A stretch of 64,000 bases of DNA from Acholeplasma equifetale ATCC 29724. Lineage in GTDB: Bacteria > Bacillota_I > Bacilli_A > Acholeplasmatales > Acholeplasmataceae. A model generated the notes under the pieces. That model was given only the letters and a program-made list of their open reading frames with translations. It did not search any database and was not told where the DNA came from. Where the stretch lies: assembly GCF_000687735.1 (NCBI RefSeq), contig NZ_JHXL01000002.1, positions 123,655 to 187,654 of the forward strand. Reading direction: 5' to 3'. Positions 20,990-28,685 of the stretch are shown one piece after another. The translations under genes and the position numbers were made by a program. Each line of letters begins with the position of its first letter. Within the stretch, counting starts at the first letter, position 1.

Positions 20990-22771
20990 TTGAACTCAAA
21001 TCCTAATTATGATATAGAACTTTATTATGAAATGCTTGTCGACGCATTTGAAAATCAAGAACAAAATACAGACTTTGCTAAAGCGTTTTATGATGCACTC
21101 AAAAGCGGTAATAAGACGCTTTACCAAAAACAAAAAACAGAACGAAAAAAGTTTGATGATACATGGATTACAACAATAGAATCCTATTTTCCAAATATTA
21201 ACCGTATTACAAGAAACATGCGTTCACATTTAAAATACGAAGAAGAGATTATTCCAATTGAAAAAGTAAAACGTGTTACAAATGAATCGATTAAACATTT
21301 ATCAAGTCATACGCAGTTTTTAAAAGAATCAAATGAAAATGAAGATGAAGTAATTCCTGAAAAAATCTTATCAGATTTATCAGAAATTGAATATGGTATT
21401 TATGAAAACCGCTTTATTATGACCTTAATCTATCGCTTAGAAAGTTATGTGTATGAACGTATTAAAGAGATAAAAGAACATTTATATGCAAAACGTAAAA
21501 TCCATTTTTACACAGATAACACATTAAATTTTTCAAGCAGAAAATATCAGGTTAAAATTGATATTACGCAAGAAGAATCTATTCGTCAAAGAAAAGAAGA
21601 TTTGCATAATGAAAATGTTTTAAGAAGAGCGGAAAGATTACATAAGTTAATTACAATGCTTTTTAATTCAGGATTCATGAAAGAAATGAAAAAATATAAA
21701 CGTGTCACGCCACCTATTATTAAGACACAAATCATTCTTAAAAATCCTGATTTTAAAGCTGGATACTTTTTATGGCTTTACTTAGATCAACATTATGAAT
21801 TAGGTTATGATTATGAAGTTGAAGAGATAAATAAGCGTTTTACGCCTATTTATAAACAAAATATTGAACGTCTCTTAATGGCAAGTATATCAACAATTTT
21901 AGCTCATAATAAAATTGATATAAAAACTGAAGACATTGATAAAAGATCATATAAAGAACTTCCGACAAAAATTATTTATGATTTACCGGGTGAAATTATT
22001 TTAGATGATAGTCCAAATTTAAAAATTGAAAACGTCAGTTTAAATGAATATTTTATGGTTCAATATAAAAAGATGTTTGGACAAAAAATACCAAAACCAG
22101 TTGAAATTAATAAAGAATTTAAAGTAAGTTTATATGAAGCGATGGAAGAGTCTTTAAAAATTCATAATGGTGTTTTTGAATCATTATTAAAATATAATGC
22201 TGATGAAGATGTATTTTCTAAATTAGTTCTTGATAAAGATCCTGTTAAGACATTAGAAAAAGCATATCAAAAACATAAAATTGCAAGTATCGTTCGTGAG
22301 ATAAAAGAAAAAGATTTCAGAAGAATTTTAGAGCTTGAACATAAATGGGAAGATGAAATAAGAGCGCGTCAACAAGAACTTATCAAGTTAGAACAACAAT
22401 TAAGTGATGATCGTATTCAAAAAATATTAGCTGATGAATCTAAAATTTTAGAAAAGAAAACGAAAACTCAACTTGAAAAAGAAAGAAGAAAATATTTATC
22501 TCAATTTAGATTAGAAAAACAAAAACTTATACGATACAAAAAACAACTTGAAAAAGAGTTGAAAGAAAAGCTTAAAAAACTCAAAGAGTCTGAAAAGAAA
22601 AAATTAACAAAAGAAAAAGAAAAACTTATTAAGTTACAGCAAAAAGAACTTGAAAAAGAACTTAATAAATTAAATAAATTACAACAAAAAGAATTTAAAG
22701 AAATAAGTAAAGAAAAAGACAAATTAAACCAAATTGAAGAAAAAATCTCAACAGGTCAAAATAAGGTTTAA
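20990..22771 (+). CDS. DUF2357/McrC-like protein with long C-terminal coiled coil and no visible nuclease
   Basis: Translation should start at TTG 20990, seven bases after AAAGAGGT. The middle of the protein carries an E-Y-G-I-Y-E-N-R-F segment (about residue 135) and flanking helices of the kind seen in DUF2357 proteins, the usual partners of McrB-like ATPases; this call is by motif and gene order. McrC-type partners normally end in a PD-(D/E)xK nuclease. Here the last 160 residues are instead an almost uninterrupted Lys/Glu/Leu/Gln coiled coil, and I see no nuclease motif. Last gene of the operon: 15 bases after the AAA+ gene, with the tRNA-Cys promoter starting five bases past its stop. 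It may couple the membrane ATPase to another substrate. Confidence 0.55.
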   Translation: MNSNPNYDIELYYEMLVDAFENQEQNTDFAKAFYDALKSGNKTLYQKQKTERKKFDDTWITTIESYFPNINRITRNMRSHLKYEEEIIPIEKVKRVTNESIKHLSSHTQFLKESNENEDEVIPEKILSDLSEIEYGIYENRFIMTLIYRLESYVYERIKEIKEHLYAKRKIHFYTDNTLNFSSRKYQVKIDITQEESIRQRKEDLHNENVLRRAERLHKLITMLFNSGFMKEMKKYKRVTPPIIKTQIILKNPDFKAGYFLWLYLDQHYELGYDYEVEEINKRFTPIYKQNIERLLMASISTILAHNKIDIKTEDIDKRSYKELPTKIIYDLPGEIILDDSPNLKIENVSLNEYFMVQYKKMFGQKIPKPVEINKEFKVSLYEAMEESLKIHNGVFESLLKYNADEDVFSKLVLDKDPVKTLEKAYQKHKIASIVREIKEKDFRRILELEHKWEDEIRARQQELIKLEQQLSDDRIQKILADESKILEKKTKTQLEKERRKYLSQFRLEKQKLIRYKKQLEKELKEKLKKLKESEKKKLTKEKEKLIKLQQKELEKELNKLNKLQQKEFKEISKEKDKLNQIEEKISTGQNKV

Positions 22772-22775
22772 CACA

Positions 22776-22804
22776 TTGACTTTTTATGATTCTAACGCTA
22801 TAAT
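22776..22804 (+). promoter_or_regulatory. Promoter of tRNA-Cys
   Basis: TTGACT (22776-22781) and TATAAT (22799-22804) are separated by exactly 17 bases and sit 13 bases upstream of the tRNA 5' end. A near-perfect vegetative promoter. Confidence 0.85.
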
Positions 22805-22817
22805 ATAATAGCGTTTT

Positions 22818-22892
<75 letters not shown>

Positions 22893-22942
22893 ATTCAATC
22901 TTCTATTAGTAAGAAAAAAGATAAAATACAGCAAAAAAAACT

Positions 22943-22966
22943 CAAAAATGGGTGATTTTTGTCTTT
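22943..22966 (+). terminator. Weak rho-independent terminator after tRNA-Cys
   Basis: CAAAAAT / ATTTTTG inverted repeat with a GGGTG loop followed by TCTTTT. The stem is AT-rich, so strength is doubtful. Confidence 0.45.
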
Positions 22967-23349
22967 TAAGGGTACCAATAAATAAGTTCGAATCCCATCG
23001 ACTGACGCATAATATAAATGATAAAAGTTGGCGATACTGATACGAACTCTATTTCAGGTGAACATAGTTTAAAAATAGACTTTGTACAAGTTTGACAAGA
23101 GACTTATTATAAATAACCACCTGATGTTCTCCAATTATGATAAACTAAAGTAAAGTTAAGTTGTGATTGGAGATTAAATGATTAATCTTTTTGTATAGAA
23201 GAAATTTTTGAATTATGAAAATACTACATGAAGAGTTGAAGTATTTATGAATATCGCTTTGGGAATCAATGTTAAAATCAAGGATTTGATTTTATGAAAC
23301 AAAGAAAATGATAATAAAATAAGTGAAAAAATCAAAGGGGGTCAACAAA
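22967..23349. other. Gene-free stretch with a tRNA-like 3' fragment
   Basis: No convincing gene. GTTCGAATCCC at about 22987-22997 looks like a tRNA T-loop and 3' strand, but the matching 5' half is missing and it does not fold as a tRNA. At about 23140-23166 an ATAAACTAAAG...TTAAGTTGTGA segment recurs imperfectly at about 24802-24823. Both signs fit leftovers of an insertion beside tRNA-Cys. Confidence 0.35.
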
Positions 23350-23842
23350 ATGGACGTTTATGAAATAATAAGTACAATTTTACAAACATTATCTATCATA
23401 GGAACATTCTGTGCTGTAGTCGTTGCATTATACTTAGCAATTAGAAGCGAAAGACCACGGGTGGTTATTAATCATGGTATATATAATCAATTAGTTTCAG
23501 GAAAAGAGACTGAAGAATATTTTGTTATAATGATTACCAATGTTAGTAGTTTCCCGGTTCAAATAGTTCAAAACTTTGTTTTATTTACAGGTAAAAAAAA
23601 GCGAGAACAAGCATTTAATGATAAATGCTTCATCAACACAAGTTGGTTACATAAGCTTGCCAGTAACCATTGAGTATGGAAAAAGATATGATTTTTGGAT
23701 TAATAGAAAACTAGCAAAAGATATAATGTCAAAAATCACTCATAAAAGAAAATATATTGATTTTGGTTTTACAACTACGATTAATAAACAATATAGTACT
23801 CGCATAAAACGGAGCGAATTTATCAGTTTTTTTCAAGACTAA
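23350..23842 (+). pseudogene. Small membrane-anchored hypothetical protein split by a frameshift in an A8 run
   Basis: ATG 23350 follows AAAGGGG (23334-23340) at good spacing. The first frame gives an N-terminal helix (about residues 8-30) and a beta-rich part ending ...VLFTGKKK, then runs into off-frame sequence and stops at 23673. A second frame, overlapping from 23576 to 23842, continues sensibly (...ISLPVTIEYGKRYDFWINRK...). The switch falls in the A8 run 23593-23600: with seven A the two halves join as one protein of about 164 residues. This resembles small Firmicutes proteins with one helix and a beta-sandwich-like tail; function unknown. The cause could be a sequencing error, a real mutation, or slippage that restores the frame in some transcripts. 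Confidence 0.6.
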
Positions 23843-23884
23843 AAGATATTCATGAGAAGCATCAACCTAGTATAAGGAGCGATT

Positions 23885-24412
23885 ATGGCATATAGAACAT
23901 ATAGTTCAGAAACAACATCTTATGTATATGTTTTGTGTTCTGGCAAAGAATACTTAAGGCTAAAAAAGGGATTTAATTTTGATACGAATAGACATGGAGA
24001 GGGTGGCTGGGGGTTTTATGTTTATCCAATAGGATATACATATAATGGATTTGTAGAATCTTGGAATGATTTGAATACTTTTGAAAAAATTTTCTTGTTC
24101 TTAGGGTTTTGGAGTATACCAGGACATTTTTACTTTCTGTCAAACTTTAGTATTAGAACATTGAGGCAAGCATTATTTTTCATTTTAATATTCCCTTTCC
24201 TTTTGATTTATATTGTATTAAGTTCAATTACTCATCTATTAATTAATATTCCTGTTTTACCCATCATATTAATTTTCAATATAATAAAAATAAAAAGATT
24301 ACTTAATAATGACACTCAAAACCAAGTAAAAAGCGATAAGATATTAATAACCATGCTATCAGCTTTGTTTATTGTAACAATGGTGGTTTTATTCTTCATG
24401 AGTTTTCTCTAA
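23885..24412 (+). CDS. Hypothetical membrane protein (175 aa)
   Basis: AAGGAG lies just upstream of ATG 23885. The N-terminal 85 residues are soluble, aromatic- and Gly-rich (HGEGGWGFYVYP). Three hydrophobic stretches follow: a long one around 97-135, probably two helices, and a last one at about 155-175. I do not recognise the family. It stands alone between the frameshifted gene and a repeat-bearing intergenic region. The good ribosome site and membrane periodicity support a real gene. Confidence 0.6.
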   Translation: MAYRTYSSETTSYVYVLCSGKEYLRLKKGFNFDTNRHGEGGWGFYVYPIGYTYNGFVESWNDLNTFEKIFLFLGFWSIPGHFYFLSNFSIRTLRQALFFILIFPFLLIYIVLSSITHLLINIPVLPIILIFNIIKIKRLLNNDTQNQVKSDKILITMLSALFIVTMVVLFFMSFL

Positions 24413-24478
24413 TAAAACTCAAAGTTATTGTGATCTCATATAACTCAACAAGCCATATGCTAAAGAAATTGGGTTACC

Positions 24479-24619
24479 ATTTTCCACTATTTACTCACAA
24501 ACAACCCTGTGACGGATTTTCATAGCAGTTGTAGACTTTAAACTATTTTCCGTTATTTACCCACCTTTACTCGATTTTACTGGATTTTTCCCGATTTGGC
24601 ATTTTCATAGCAGTTGTAG
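24479..24619 (-). repeat. Two tandem repeat units, related in inverted orientation to the 26.8-29.9 kb repeats
   Basis: Unit 1 is 24479-24534 and unit 2 is 24545-24619. Both begin ATTTTCC(N3)ATTTACYCAC and both end with the identical 19-mer ATTTTCATAGCAGTTGTAG (24516-24534 and 24601-24619, 85 bases apart). On the minus strand they read CTACAACTGCTATGAAAAT...GAGTAAA/GGGTAAAT, which resembles the TACAGTTTATGAAG...GAGTAAAT layout of the repeats between 26781 and 29860. Confidence 0.55.
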
Positions 24620-24714
24620 TATTTTCACTTAAAAAAGCCAATTCAGTTAAGGTAAAAAGAGACTCCAAAGAAATCTTGAATTGGTAGCGAAAAACTACCA
24701 AATAACACCAAATT

Positions 24715-24738
24715 ATGCCCTTTTAGGGCATTTTTTAA
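24715..24738 (+). terminator. Terminator hairpin
   Basis: ATGCCC-TTTTA-GGGCAT followed by TTTTTAA. It probably ends transcripts arriving from the left. Confidence 0.65.
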
Positions 24739-24747
24739 TAAAAAAAC

Positions 24748-24796
24748 AGTCCATCTTAAAGTCTTTAACGACCGACATGATGGACTTTTATTTTTG
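24748..24796. terminator. Bidirectional terminator-like hairpin
   Basis: AGTCCATC (24748-24755) pairs with GATGGACT (24779-24786), with T-rich flanks on either strand. It probably serves the minus-strand gene 24838-25224 and the plus side. The loop is long (23 bases). Confidence 0.5.
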
Positions 24797-24837
24797 TAAT
24801 TATAAACTAAAATTAAGTTGTGACACGAGTTCGAACT

Positions 24838-25224
24838 TTATAGATAAACGGAATATGTAACATCAACATTTTTATAACCAAGTTTCAAAGGTAATACAGA
24901 CTCAATTAACTTATGATTATATTCACCATTATCAAGAAGATTAAGTTTGATAGAAAAATTTGATATTGAGTGGATTGTAATTGCAGCAAATATTCTTTTA
25001 ATTTCTTGTATATCTAAAGAGTCATTAATATTACGAATAAACTTAAAGTAACTTGGAAGATTGTTTTTTGCAGATAAAAGTTTAGTTTTGAAATTTAATA
25101 AGTCTATCTTTTCATTAGCATTTTCTAAATCAGCATCACAAACAGTTACACTTTCATTTATGTATGATGTAATGTTTGGTGTTAAATCTTTCATATAAAA
25201 TTTCATTTGAGAGATAACATCCAT
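24838..25224 (-). CDS. Hypothetical protein (128 aa)
   Basis: A complete frame of soluble, mixed alpha-helical character (ENANEKIDLLNFKTKLLSAK), with no signal peptide or membrane helix. I do not recognise the family. There is no clear ribosome site upstream of the ATG, which weakens the call. A terminator-like hairpin lies directly downstream at 24748-24796. It is the only minus-strand gene in this part of the accessory region. Confidence 0.45.
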   Translation of the reverse strand: MDVISQMKFYMKDLTPNITSYINESVTVCDADLENANEKIDLLNFKTKLLSAKNNLPSYFKFIRNINDSLDIQEIKRIFAAITIHSISNFSIKLNLLDNGEYNHKLIESVLPLKLGYKNVDVTYSVYL

Positions 25225-25413
25225 TAGTAGAATAGTTAAGTTTTTAACAGTAATACTTACTCTATTCTTTTTCTGCTTATTATAGCAATATAGGTTAATG
25301 AATTAAAAAAGGATATAATAACTACAAAGAACATAAAGTACAAGAAAATGGTATCAATTCAAAATTTCCAAAAATGGAGTGAAGTATCCTGAAAAATAAG
25401 AGGAGTGTTTAAA

Positions 25414-26133
25414 GTGGAAAAACATCAACTAATAATAAATAAACTTGAAAAAGTCGAAACTTGGAAAGATGAAGAGTCTTTTTTAGTTGATGCACTAATC
25501 ATGAGTAATGCAAAACTATTCATCAAATCATATAAAGATATCGAAGAACATAGCATAGTAACCGTCGCACCTCTATTAAGACAGGTTCATGAAAATATTA
25601 TAGCCATCCTTGGGATAGGTGATGGTGTTATCACAATGAAAGACTTCATTGATCAATCGTATAAACCAAAAACAGTTATGAATAGAATAAAAGATAAAAA
25701 CCCTCAAATTGATAGTGAAAAATTTGATTTGGCTAACAATTATTTGTTTGGAGTTAAGAAAACACTTAATGTATTTACTCATACAAATTTTGAAGGAATT
25801 ATGACCTTATTTACAGAAAGATTTCAAGTCTTCGAATCAATGGAATTTAATAAAATCATGATGAAGTTCTTTGTAACATTTTTGGAAGGTCCTTTTATTG
25901 CAATTGTAAATAGCATTTATAAATCAGATATAGAGTTACCACCTAAGTATGACCTGAATAAAGAGTTGAAACGTATAAATTCTCTTAAATACATCACAAG
26001 ACATTTCCCTGAACCTATTAAAGAGTTTATAAATAATTCAGAAGTTCTTAATGGGTACTATAAGAACATTATAAATTCTATTAAAAAAGCTTCAAGTGAA
26101 GTAAATGGAAGCTCTCGTTCTAATTCAAACTAA
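25414..26133 (+). CDS. Hypothetical helical protein, possibly HEPN/DUF5677-like
   Basis: GTG 25414 is preferred over GTG 25405: the AGAGGAG at about 25399-25405 abuts the first but is correctly spaced for the second. The protein (239 aa) is all helical with no membrane segment. LLRQVHENIIAILG in the middle and NVFTHTNFEG later recall the R/E-helix and late-His layout of DUF5677/AbiV-like proteins, but this is only a pattern. The C-terminus is Ser/Asn-rich. It is 73 bases upstream of a better HEPN-like candidate, so the two may work together. A defence role is plausible but unproven. Confidence 0.45.
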   Translation: MEKHQLIINKLEKVETWKDEESFLVDALIMSNAKLFIKSYKDIEEHSIVTVAPLLRQVHENIIAILGIGDGVITMKDFIDQSYKPKTVMNRIKDKNPQIDSEKFDLANNYLFGVKKTLNVFTHTNFEGIMTLFTERFQVFESMEFNKIMMKFFVTFLEGPFIAIVNSIYKSDIELPPKYDLNKELKRINSLKYITRHFPEPIKEFINNSEVLNGYYKNIINSIKKASSEVNGSSRSNSN

Positions 26134-26206
26134 ATAAAGAGATAACTTTTGAAATCAATTTTTCATATAATATTGAAAATAGATTTTGTAAAAAAGGAGA
26201 ATGAGT

Positions 26207-26755
26207 ATGTTTGATAAAATTTTAATTCATGCTAATGATTTTTTTGAAATAGCTAGGAGATGTGAATTTCCTGAAGGGGAAGTTACTAATGATAATTTAC
26301 CACTAATTGTTCCGGAGTTTGTAAACCTTGCTTTTGCATGTGAACTATACATAAAATCTATTTCTCAATTCACCAACGCTAATGTCAAGAAAATACATAG
26401 ACTTGATGAATTATTTTATAAATTAAGTGCTAATGACAAAGAGGCAGTTTACTCTCTTTGGAGAATTACTAATGGAAATAACGTGGACGATCATTATTAT
26501 GTTAGGCAAATGTTTAGAAATAACTTAGAAACTATTACAGATGTTTTCACAAGATTTAGATATGCACATGAATGGGCAACCACAACTATTAGTTTAGAAC
26601 ATAGTTTTACTTCAGAACAATTCGTGAAATTTTCGACCCTAAGTGCAAGTAGACCTTTTGGGTCACCGCCAGTATATTCTGGATTTTTAAAGCAATTTGC
26701 TATATCATTAAAAACATACGCAGAACAACTAATGGGGAAACAATATAATTCATAA
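26207..26755 (+). CDS. HEPN-like protein with R-x4-H motif (182 aa)
   Basis: ATG 26207 is chosen over the in-frame ATG 26201 because AAGGAGA (26194-26200) would touch the latter. FACELYIKSI...KKIHRLDELFYKL matches the first helices of HEPN-domain proteins, and RFRYAHEW gives the R-x4-H motif used by HEPN ribonucleases. The length suits a single HEPN domain. HEPN proteins often act as RNases in toxin-antitoxin or phage-defence systems, or as non-catalytic partners. No nucleotidyltransferase (MNT) antitoxin is adjacent; the neighbour upstream is another helical protein. It is the first of four consecutive genes each followed by the 91-96 bp repeat. Confidence 0.6.
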   Translation: MFDKILIHANDFFEIARRCEFPEGEVTNDNLPLIVPEFVNLAFACELYIKSISQFTNANVKKIHRLDELFYKLSANDKEAVYSLWRITNGNNVDDHYYVRQMFRNNLETITDVFTRFRYAHEWATTTISLEHSFTSEQFVKFSTLSASRPFGSPPVYSGFLKQFAISLKTYAEQLMGKQYNS

Positions 26756-26780
26756 TTTAATGTAAAAGTCGTTAAATTGA

Positions 26781-26876
26781 TGAATTCAATAATAGTGGTT
26801 TATGAAGCCTTAAAGTAGAAAACACTATACTTTTATAGGTAATAGATAGGCGAAATCGAGTAAATATGAGTAAATC
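26781..26876 (+). repeat. Intergenic repeat copy A (96 bp)
   Basis: Left end TGAATTCAATAATAGTGGTT followed by TATGAAGCC; right end CGAGTAAATATGAGTAAATC. It starts 25 bases after the HEPN-like stop and ends 55 bases before the next start. Shares both ends with copies B-D; the centre varies. Confidence 0.75.
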
Positions 26877-26931
26877 AAAAAAATTATAGTAATCGTCACT
26901 ATTAATTAAAAAAGGGGAGAAGTGTATAAAC

Positions 26932-27801
26932 ATGAAATGGTTTAGTGGTTTAATAGCTAGTAGGTTATTAAAAAGAAAATCCAAAATAGATGAATCAAAT
27001 ATTATAAGACAACCACAAGCATGGGGAATTACCATCTTTTTATTATCATTTGTTTGTATTGCTATTTTGTTACTTGCAATTATATTTCCTAATATATTTG
27101 GTGGCAAGGAAGAAAGTGTTGGTATTATAGTATTTTTCGGAGTTATATTTTTACCGGTTATGTTTCTTTATGCCTATCTTATGATATGGAAAGTTGAAGT
27201 CTTTGAATCTTATTTTAAGTTTAGATCAATTTTTAAAAATAAAAAAATATCATATGACAATATTGAAGTAAGAGATGTCAGTTCAGGCTTTAGATTTTAT
27301 GATAATAATAGACACCTTTTATCTATATCTTATCTCCAAGATAACTATAGATTGTTAAGTGATGCAATTAAAAAATACCAAAAAGATAATAAAATTAAAA
27401 TTGAAAAAAGTGTCACTAATGTTCTTAAACCAATTCAAGGGTTGTGGTTCAGTGCAGTTTTGTTATTATTTCTAACTATATTTTTAACAGTTGCTATCCT
27501 TATTGAAGATGGCACAAGCACAGCTTTTTATATATCATTACCCTTTAATCTTTTATCAATACTAATAATACTGTACATGATGAATTGGAAAATAGAGTTT
27601 AACGATGATTTTCTAATTAAACGTTCTATATGGGGGTGGAGTAAAAAATACGCATTAAAAGATGTAACATTTTTGCAACGTCAATTTTTTGGTAATCCAA
27701 ATGATACTATAATATACTATAAAAATAAGAGAATCGCTTTAATCATGGGAAATACAAATAATCTTTATGAATTGCAATCAGTGATTAAATCAAGGACTTA
27801 A
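26932..27801 (+). CDS. Membrane protein with two helix pairs and two PH-like soluble segments (289 aa)
   Basis: AAAAGGGGAGAAG precedes the ATG. Helices lie at about 30-52, 65-85, 165-190 and 200-218. Each pair is followed by a beta-rich stretch (WKVEVFESYFKFRSIFKNKKISYDN..., then WKIEFNDDFLIKRSIWGWSKKYALKD...), so the protein looks like an internal duplication of [two helices + bacterial PH-like domain]. Similar layouts occur in uncharacterised Firmicutes DUF families. Function is unknown. It sits alone between repeat copies A and B. Confidence 0.65.
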   Translation: MKWFSGLIASRLLKRKSKIDESNIIRQPQAWGITIFLLSFVCIAILLLAIIFPNIFGGKEESVGIIVFFGVIFLPVMFLYAYLMIWKVEVFESYFKFRSIFKNKKISYDNIEVRDVSSGFRFYDNNRHLLSISYLQDNYRLLSDAIKKYQKDNKIKIEKSVTNVLKPIQGLWFSAVLLLFLTIFLTVAILIEDGTSTAFYISLPFNLLSILIILYMMNWKIEFNDDFLIKRSIWGWSKKYALKDVTFLQRQFFGNPNDTIIYYKNKRIALIMGNTNNLYELQSVIKSRT

Positions 27802-27814
27802 TCATACCAGATGA

Positions 27815-27905
27815 TGAATTCAATAATACTAGTTAATGAAGTCTAAATTAGGAAAATAGATATCCTTTTTAAATAGTTCAACAGCTGGGTAAATATGGGT
27901 AAATT
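27815..27905 (+). repeat. Intergenic repeat copy B (91 bp)
   Basis: Left end TGAATTCAATAATACTAGTT followed by AATGAAGTC; right end GGGTAAATATGGGTAAATT. It starts 13 bases after the stop of the membrane protein gene. Confidence 0.75.
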
Positions 27906-27942
27906 AAAATTTGATACTACAATAGAAAAAGGAGAAAATTAA

Positions 27943-28526
27943 ATGTTAGAAATCAAACAATCAAGTACTTTTTTGAAAATAGCAGAATATATTTAGCTGA
28001 TTTTTTTGTTGAAGGATTTTACATTTGGTTAAAATACTTTTCTAAAAATAAAACTAAATTAAAGAAAGCATTCGCACATATCTTTGTTTTAGAACATTTT
28101 TATGTTGCTTTCAAGGATGGAAACCCAGCAGGCATGGCAGCTGTTAGTGATGGAGACACTTTGGTTGTGAAACTAAATAAAAAGGAACTAACAAAACATC
28201 TAGGCTTTATAACTGGCCGCATCGCATTTTATGTATTAAAAAAAGAATTTGAAGTTCTAGGTAAACAGGGACTTCCTAGATTACCAGAAGTATCCTTTGT
28301 TTCGGTTTTAGAAAAATATCAGCGTCAAGGGATTGCAGAAGAACTGATTAATTATGTCATTTCGCACACAACATATGAAAAGTATATTTTAGAAGTGGCA
28401 GATAATAATACACCAGCTGTTAAACTATATGAAAAACTTGGATTTAAAGAGTATTTTAGGGTGCCAGTTAAGAATAAAAAACAGACAGGGTTTGATTTCT
28501 ATATATATTTAATTAAAGAAAAATAG
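27943..28526 (+). pseudogene. GNAT N-acetyltransferase with N-terminal homopolymer frameshift
   Basis: AAAAAGGAG precedes ATG 27943, but this frame stops after 17 codons. The rest of the protein continues in another frame (...FFENSRIYLADFFVEGFYIW...) to 28526. One extra T in the run 27969-27974 would join both into one protein of about 194 residues. The part from ATG 28134 alone lacks about 65 N-terminal residues. The acetyl-CoA site is visible (EKYQRQGIAEELINYV), as is the GNAT C-terminal motif NTPAVKLYEKLGF. The substrate is unknown. It is the third gene in the repeat-separated row. It is either a recent mutation or a homopolymer sequencing error; the intact remainder argues for a very recent event. 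Confidence 0.7.
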
Positions 28527-28569
28527 TTTAACAAGAATTAAAATTTTAGAAATCAACGCTGGTATTTAA

Positions 28570-28663
28570 TCAATTCAATAACTACAGTTTATGAAGTCAT
28601 GAGCGAGTAAATCATATGATTTCAAAAGCAATTGATAATAATTATTGGGTGGTATGAGTAAAC
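28570..28663 (+). repeat. Intergenic repeat copy C (94 bp)
   Basis: Left end TCAATTCAATAACTACAGTT followed by TATGAAGTC; then GCGAGTAAATC; right end GGTATGAGTAAAC. It starts 43 bases after the GNAT stop and ends 22 bases before the S66 peptidase start. Confidence 0.72.
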
Positions 28664-28685
28664 ATGAAAAAGAGGGTGAATGATT

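Larger units (their letters stand above)
24413..24837. other. Gene-free stretch with tandem repeat and two terminator hairpins
   Basis: No gene seen. It contains the duplicated repeat units at 24479-24619, a small GGTAG/CTACC hairpin near 24684, and two terminator-like hairpins (24715-24738 and 24748-24796) between the plus-strand gene ending at 24412 and the minus-strand gene ending at 24838. Confidence 0.6.

Noticed and set aside
22987..23008. Second tRNA gene after tRNA-Cys
   Set aside because: Only a T-loop-like piece is present; no acceptor, D or anticodon arm can be formed.
24516..24619. Two identical 19-mers taken as a CRISPR remnant
   Set aside because: Only two copies, 66 bases of unlike length between them, the similarity extends to longer flanking units, and no cas gene is in the window.
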